From assembly GCF_000621625.1 (NCBI RefSeq), contig NZ_JHXV01000031.1, positions 1 to 56,649 of the forward strand: a stretch of 56,649 nt of DNA, given 5' to 3'. How positions within the stretch are numbered: position 1 is the stretch's first letter; every line of letters starts with the position of its first letter. The position numbers were made by a program, and so were the translations under genes. The DNA is from Crocinitomix catalasitica ATCC 23190. Its GTDB lineage: Bacteria; Bacteroidota; Bacteroidia; Flavobacteriales_D; Crocinitomicaceae. The notes under the pieces were generated by a model. The model did not search any database and had not been told where the DNA came from. It was given only the letters and a program-made list of their open reading frames with translations. Shown one piece after another: positions 52,626 through 56,649 of the stretch.

Positions 52626-53675
52626 ATGACAAAGAAAATAGCCCTAATAGAAGATAATGATGAAGTTCGAGAGAATATCGCAGAGATTCTTGAACTAGCG
52701 AATTATGAAGTTGTCACTGCTGAAAACGGCAAAAAGGGAGTAAACCTCATCAAAAAAGAGATGCCTGATTTAATTCTATGCGACATTATGATGCCTGAAT
52801 TGGATGGATACGGTGTTTTATACATGATTGGAAAAGATGAAAAAACGGCAAGTATTCCATTTATTTTTCTCACTGCCAAATCTGAAAAAGATGATTTTAG
52901 AAAAGGTATGAATATGGGTGCTGACGATTATCTCACAAAACCTTTTGACGATACAGAATTATTAGATGCTATTGAGCGTCGATTAAAAAGAATAGAACAA
53001 TTTTCTGCAGATTTTGAACCTGGTCAAGCAGGTCTTGATTCGTTTTTAGAGCAAGTTGGTGGTATTGCATCTTTAACCGACAATAAACGCAGTAAAAAAT
53101 ATAAAAAAAAGGAACACATTTTTAACGAAGGAGATTATCCGAATTATATGTACCTCGTTGTTTCTGGTCGCGTAAAAACTTCTAAAATGAATTTAGATGG
53201 GAAAGACTTCGTACTCAATCTATTCAAGCCCGGAGATTTTTTCGGTTTCAAAGAAATGATTCAACATACAGACTATTCAGTGAGTGCTGTTGCACTTGAA
53301 GACACAGAGGTAACAATGATTCAGAAAGAAGATTTTATCAACCTACTCTATCATTCGAAAGAAGTTTCTAAAAAATTTATTGAATTATTGGTTGGTTCAA
53401 TCACAACCAAACAAGTTGATTTGATGAATTTGGCTTACGACTCTGTTCGAAAACGGGTAGCGGATGCGTTGTTGAAATTATACGATAAATACAAATCGGA
53501 GGAAGAGAGTTTTAGTATTGCAATAACCAGAGACGATTTAGCATCAATAGTTGGAACGGCTACAGAATCAGTGATAAGAACACTTTCTGAATTTAAAACG
53601 GATGGAATAATTGCTATAAAAGGATCAACAATAACAATTTTGGATCCTCCAGCATTGAAAAATTTTAATTGGTAA
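52626..53675 (+). CDS. Response regulator with Crp-type output domain
   Basis: 349 residues. Receiver domain at the N-terminus (EDNDE, phosphorylation Asp53 in LILCDIMMPE, FLTAK, DDYLTKPF), then a Crp/Fnr effector beta roll (EHIFNEGDYPNYMYLVVSGR and FKPGDFFGF) and a C-terminal HTH (DDLASIVGTATESVIRTLSE). The fusion lets phosphorylation control a Crp-type DNA-binding domain. It sits two bases after its kinase gene and ends one base before the convergent universal stress gene's stop, leaving no room for a terminator. A Crp-like palindrome lies at 54852-54881, a plausible binding site. Confidence 0.92.
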   Translation: MTKKIALIEDNDEVRENIAEILELANYEVVTAENGKKGVNLIKKEMPDLILCDIMMPELDGYGVLYMIGKDEKTASIPFIFLTAKSEKDDFRKGMNMGADDYLTKPFDDTELLDAIERRLKRIEQFSADFEPGQAGLDSFLEQVGGIASLTDNKRSKKYKKKEHIFNEGDYPNYMYLVVSGRVKTSKMNLDGKDFVLNLFKPGDFFGFKEMIQHTDYSVSAVALEDTEVTMIQKEDFINLLYHSKEVSKKFIELLVGSITTKQVDLMNLAYDSVRKRVADALLKLYDKYKSEEESFSIAITRDDLASIVGTATESVIRTLSEFKTDGIIAIKGSTITILDPPALKNFNW

Positions 53676-54500
53676 TTAATTGTCTTCTAGAATTAATATT
53701 GGCATCAATGAGATCCCTAACATTTCATTCGTGACACTTCTATGAAAGATACGGTTGAAAAAACCTGTATGTTTTGCTATTAAAATCAATAAATCGGTGT
53801 CGTGTGCAGCAATAAACTTGCATAATCCAAGTGGTACGCTTTCATTTTCTTCGACTTCAAAATCTTTAATTTCTAACTGTTTAACGATTTTATCGATTGT
53901 TGCAATTTCTTGATTCGAAAGCGGCGAATTGCCACCTCTTACGGTTACGGCTTTAAGATTCAAATTAAAAAAATCTTTCCACTTGTTAATTCTATTCACG
54001 GTAGATTTACCAAGCACCGCTTTTATTTCACTGGCAACAACCCCTTGTTTAACTCCATTAAATACTGCTGTGATTGGAATGGATAAAACGGGAAGTTTTA
54101 CGTGACGCATAATATTTTTCGTATTGCTCCCAATTAGTAAACTTTCTAAATTCGACCGACCTTTTGTTCCAACAACCGCTACTGCAACATCATATTTTGG
54201 AATTAAGCTATTAATCACATCCGTAATTCGACCGTTTTTAGAACAAATTTCAATAGAAAGGTCAGTTTGTTTTGATTTTCTCAAAAGCCAGTCTTTTTCC
54301 TGTTCAAGGCTCGACATTGATTCATCAAAAGCCATCTCTTCCAGATTGATTAATGTCACTTGTGCTTCTCTAGTTTGAAAAGTATTGATCAAAACATAAT
54401 TAACCTGATTTTTAAAAAGATCAATGGCATATATGCATGCATTTCTAGCATGATCGGAAAAATCTGTCAACAAAAAAACAGTAGAGTTACCGATTTCCAT
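53676..54500 (-). CDS. Universal stress protein (UspA family, tandem domains)
   Basis: 274 residues in two Usp domains. The first (residues 1-145) has the ATP-binding pattern GTKGRSNLESLLIGSNT (G-x2-G-x9-G-S/T) and starts VFLLTDFSDHARNACIYAID. The second (~160-274) lacks the glycine motif, so only one domain is likely to bind nucleotide. It is separated from the small membrane gene 54505-54783 by four bases. Their promoter region carries the Crp-like palindrome, consistent with control by the nearby receiver-Crp regulator. Confidence 0.88.
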   Translation of the reverse strand: MEIGNSTVFLLTDFSDHARNACIYAIDLFKNQVNYVLINTFQTREAQVTLINLEEMAFDESMSSLEQEKDWLLRKSKQTDLSIEICSKNGRITDVINSLIPKYDVAVAVVGTKGRSNLESLLIGSNTKNIMRHVKLPVLSIPITAVFNGVKQGVVASEIKAVLGKSTVNRINKWKDFFNLNLKAVTVRGGNSPLSNQEIATIDKIVKQLEIKDFEVEENESVPLGLCKFIAAHDTDLLILIAKHTGFFNRIFHRSVTNEMLGISLMPILILEDN

Positions 54501-54504
54501 AAAA

Positions 54505-54783
54505 TTATATCAAATTGATTAGGATAATAATCATATCAACAAAAATTGCAAGTCCACTTGTAATAAAGATATATTTAAGCGGTGCAAGTGCTATCATCAT
54601 AGATAAAGCAGCCATTGTTGTCATTGATAGAATAATTAATGAAAAAACTTGTGTAAGCGCCCCTAAACCAACTGCTATTCCTGCACTACAGCCAACAATC
54701 AATAATAAAATTGACATGATGCCATATCGTTGCGATTCATATTTATTAAAAAAACTGTCGTTATTTGAGATTGTATTTGACAT
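54505..54783 (-). CDS. Small three-TM protein
   Basis: 92 residues with three closely packed helices (about 22-40, 44-62, 72-91; SILLLIVGCSAGIAVGLGAL). First gene of a probable operon with the universal stress gene. No family recognised. Confidence 0.7.
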   Translation of the reverse strand: MSNTISNNDSFFNKYESQRYGIMSILLLIVGCSAGIAVGLGALTQVFSLIILSMTTMAALSMMIALAPLKYIFITSGLAIFVDMIIILINLI

Positions 54784-54807
54784 AATGATTTGTTTTAATT
54801 GTTTCTA

Positions 54808-54815
54808 CAAATGTA
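54808..54815 (-). promoter_or_regulatory. TACATTTG -7 element
   Basis: Minus-strand TACATTTG (TAnnTTTG), about 25 bases upstream of the ATG at 54783. The Crp-like palindrome centre (54866) lies about 60 bases upstream of the predicted start site, the class I activator position. Confidence 0.6.
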
Positions 54816-54851
54816 TGCCCAATCCATAAAGCTAAGTATGACTTGTAATAG

Positions 54852-54881
54852 TTGCAAAAGTGACTTTTATCACTTTTGCAA
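54852..54881. promoter_or_regulatory. Crp-like palindromic operator
   Basis: TTGCAAAAGTGA, spacer CTTTTA, TCACTTTTGCAA: a perfect 12-bp inverted repeat with a 6-base spacer. Its core AGTGA-N6-TCACT is one change per half-site from the classical Crp site TGTGA-N6-TCACA. It lies between the divergent universal stress operon and the gene at 54982, and 1.2 kb from the receiver-Crp gene. Confidence 0.75.
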
Positions 54882-54981
54882 AAAACGTCATCAATTTTCC
54901 AGCAAAACACTGATTTGCACATCATAACGAGTAACTTCTCCCAAATTATCGTTATAATTATATAAACTTAATATTCAACTT

Positions 54982-55866
54982 ATGAAATTCCCAAGCCAAA
55001 GTTCTATTATTAATCAATCAATACTTCCTAAAAAACTTCTCCCATTTATAATCTTGTTTCTCTTGACCAACTCTGTTTTTGCGCAAGACCATATCAAGTA
55101 CAACAACCTTATTGCTACTGCCAATAAATTTATTGTTGCCGAAAGGTATGAGGAAGCAAATATCATTTTTGATGCGGTGGACAAAACATATGGCGAACTA
55201 TATAAATCAATAGATCTATATTATTGGGCATTTGCTTTAGCTTCTATTGGAGAACAAGAACAGGCCTATGCAACCCTTATCAGATCATGTAAACTAAGTA
55301 ATGATGCTCAGTATATTTATTATTATGTAATTGCCGAAAAAGCCTTTGATTTTCTTTCAGAAGAAGAGAAGAAAAAAATAGATGATGATCAACGGAAAGT
55401 TGATATATCTTCTTTAGATCAGGATTGGATAACACGCTTACAACAAATTGATGCAACAGATCAAAAATGGCTCCGATTTGCTGAAGATTCAATAGCTATA
55501 TGGGGCAATGACACGATTAATAGAAAAAAATATTATCAGAAATTCCTTCAAAATTCTACTGCTAATTTAGATGAATTTGTTGCCTTAATATTGCAAAAGG
55601 GATATCCTGATTATATGAAAACAGGGTATCTCATGACACAGTTACTTTATCACATGAATAACGAACAGTGGAATAAATTAGAATCCATTCTACAAGACGC
55701 TTTAAAAAATGGTCTACTCGCCCCTTTTGATTACGCTTATGCATACTACAGAACACATGAAACAGACAGGTATCAATTCCTTAAATTTACAGAAATGAAA
55801 ACGCGTGAAGTACCTGAAGTCCGTCTATTGATGAAAGAAATGGGTGGATTAGGTTTAGGGTTTTAA
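54982..55866 (+). CDS. Hypothetical secreted helical-repeat protein
   Basis: 294 residues. Signal peptide ends NSVFAQ after an unusually long polar n-region (about 20 residues). The mature part is all helical, beginning with a TPR-like unit (ANKFIVAERYEEANIIFDAV) and followed by irregular helices with many Tyr and Asp. No family recognised. The Crp-like palindrome lies about 115 bases upstream. Confidence 0.68.
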   Translation: MKFPSQSSIINQSILPKKLLPFIILFLLTNSVFAQDHIKYNNLIATANKFIVAERYEEANIIFDAVDKTYGELYKSIDLYYWAFALASIGEQEQAYATLIRSCKLSNDAQYIYYYVIAEKAFDFLSEEEKKKIDDDQRKVDISSLDQDWITRLQQIDATDQKWLRFAEDSIAIWGNDTINRKKYYQKFLQNSTANLDEFVALILQKGYPDYMKTGYLMTQLLYHMNNEQWNKLESILQDALKNGLLAPFDYAYAYYRTHETDRYQFLKFTEMKTREVPEVRLLMKEMGGLGLGF

Positions 55867-56649
55867 AATTTTATTATTCAACGCTTTAAACTAACATGCA
55901 TTTAAAGCTTTTCATTACGAGCCGAGTACTCATCATTTCAATTGGAATTAAAGCACAGAAAAATTATTACGGTCAACGGTATTTTGACTGGAAGGTCACG
56001 TGGCTCCCCCCTTCTCGCGCTCTCCCGATCACTTTCGGGATAGCGCTAGCGTAATGAGCATTGCACTGAGCTTTTGCCGAACGAGTATGTGTTCTTCCGC
56101 AGCATTTCCAATGCGAATAAACTACGAATTCCTCAAGGATAAGGTACTGTTTTTTGCATAACAATCAAAGTTAAAAATAGCTGGGAGATTTGCTCTCGCG
56201 AATCTTGGGGGGTGGGCTGCAATCAAAAACCAGCAGGTGCTGCGCACATGCATTTTTTTTGGATCAGTCACAAAAGTTGGGGAGGAATTTAGGCCAAAAT
56301 AATTTTCTTTGTAAAAAAGAATAAGTTTTGGATTGATTTTTTTAGAGTAAAATAATTTTACTAATTACAACTTAACCCAATAATCATATCCGAAACTCGA
56401 TTTTTCGATGCCATTCTTTTAAGAACCATAAGAAACGAATTGAAACTGGTAAAAAAGTGAGGAAGCTCCAATCTCTGATTGGAGATCACCGATCTTTTCC
56501 ATTTTCAAGAGTGGCGTTGGTGAGTAAAAGCGGGCTATTGGTTGTAGGCCCTGCCAGGCAGCCTTTTTTGCTTCCTTTTTTTGCTGTAAAAAAAGGAAGA
56601 AGAGGTTAAATAAAATTTAAAAGCAAATCGGGTAACCAAAAAAGTTAAA
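55867..56649. other. Long non-coding stretch with several hairpins
   Basis: No convincing gene over 780 bases. GC-richer blocks are mixed with AT-rich DNA. Hairpins: 56017-56046 (GCGCTCTCCCGA / TCGGGATAGCGC, one mismatch), 56463-56485 (CTCCAATC / GATTGGAG) and 56571-56599 (CTTCCTTTTTTT, loop GCTGT, AAAAAAAGGAAG, a perfect 12-bp stem). The last could be a terminator in either direction. It may be an RNA gene, repeat module or element remnant continuing past the window. Confidence 0.5.

Noticed and set aside
55973-56164. Open frame of 63 codons on the minus strand
   Set aside because: It runs across the hairpin at 56017-56046 and has no recognisable domain; its composition follows the GC-rich block.
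1-56649. CRISPR arrays, tRNA, rRNA or a prophage
   Set aside because: No regularly spaced short repeats, no tRNA-like cloverleaf or rRNA-like stretch and no phage structural genes were recognised; only direct reading was possible, so short RNA genes could be missed.

Overview
Low-GC DNA from a member of the Bacteroidota, most likely a Flavobacteriales-type organism. The support is direct: proteins with type A and type B (CHU_C) type IX secretion sorting domains, many SPII lipoproteins, LytS/LytTR and Crp/Fnr regulators typical of the phylum, and repeated TAnnTTTG promoter -7 elements upstream of genes. No rRNA, tRNA, CRISPR array or core housekeeping operon was seen. Most genes lie on the minus strand.

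Layout: 1-2.7 kb holds the end of an IS110-family transposase and composite intergenic repeats bracketing two lipoprotein genes. 2.7-7.3 kb has small lipoprotein and membrane genes, an AraC regulator and a secreted protein. 7.5-9.2 kb is an ECF41-type sigma factor with a cupin gene, each behind the same ECF41-like promoter. 9.3-11.8 kb has TPR proteins around a degenerate archaemetzincin. 12.1-16.1 kb has Crp/DoxX, VOC/HxlR and LytS/LytTR modules. 16.1-20.6 kb has small lipoproteins, membrane proteins, a broken RibD/DHFR-like gene and REP-like palindromes. 20.7-23.4 kb is a two-gene AAA+/TPR unit. 23.6-33.3 kb has T9SS-exported proteins, a heavily decayed Fic gene and several small exported proteins. 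33.4-46.5 kb mixes a lipase, methyltransferase, beta-helix lipoprotein, serine hydrolase, Crp regulator, GyrI-like, GNAT, AHSA1 and alpha/beta hydrolase genes, and a broken membrane protein gene. 46.6-54.8 kb ends with a Tat-exported class V aminotransferase, a CcoI/FixI-type copper ATPase, a PAS histidine kinase, a receiver-Crp fusion and a universal stress protein. The last 0.8 kb is non-coding and rich in hairpins.

The most interesting signals are regulatory or concern genome dynamics. They are: a self-consistent ECF41 promoter pair; a perfect 12-bp-arm Crp-like palindrome close to a receiver-Crp regulator; a dispersed REP-like hairpin family within a mosaic intergenic repeat; a conserved ACCTAACTT block just downstream of at least seven TATATTTG promoters; an archaemetzincin homologue that has lost both metal sites; and a TPR-AAA+ / TPR-membrane gene pair of unknown function. 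At least three genes are clearly broken (Fic, RibD/DHFR-like, multi-TM protein), so the region is accessory and decaying in places.
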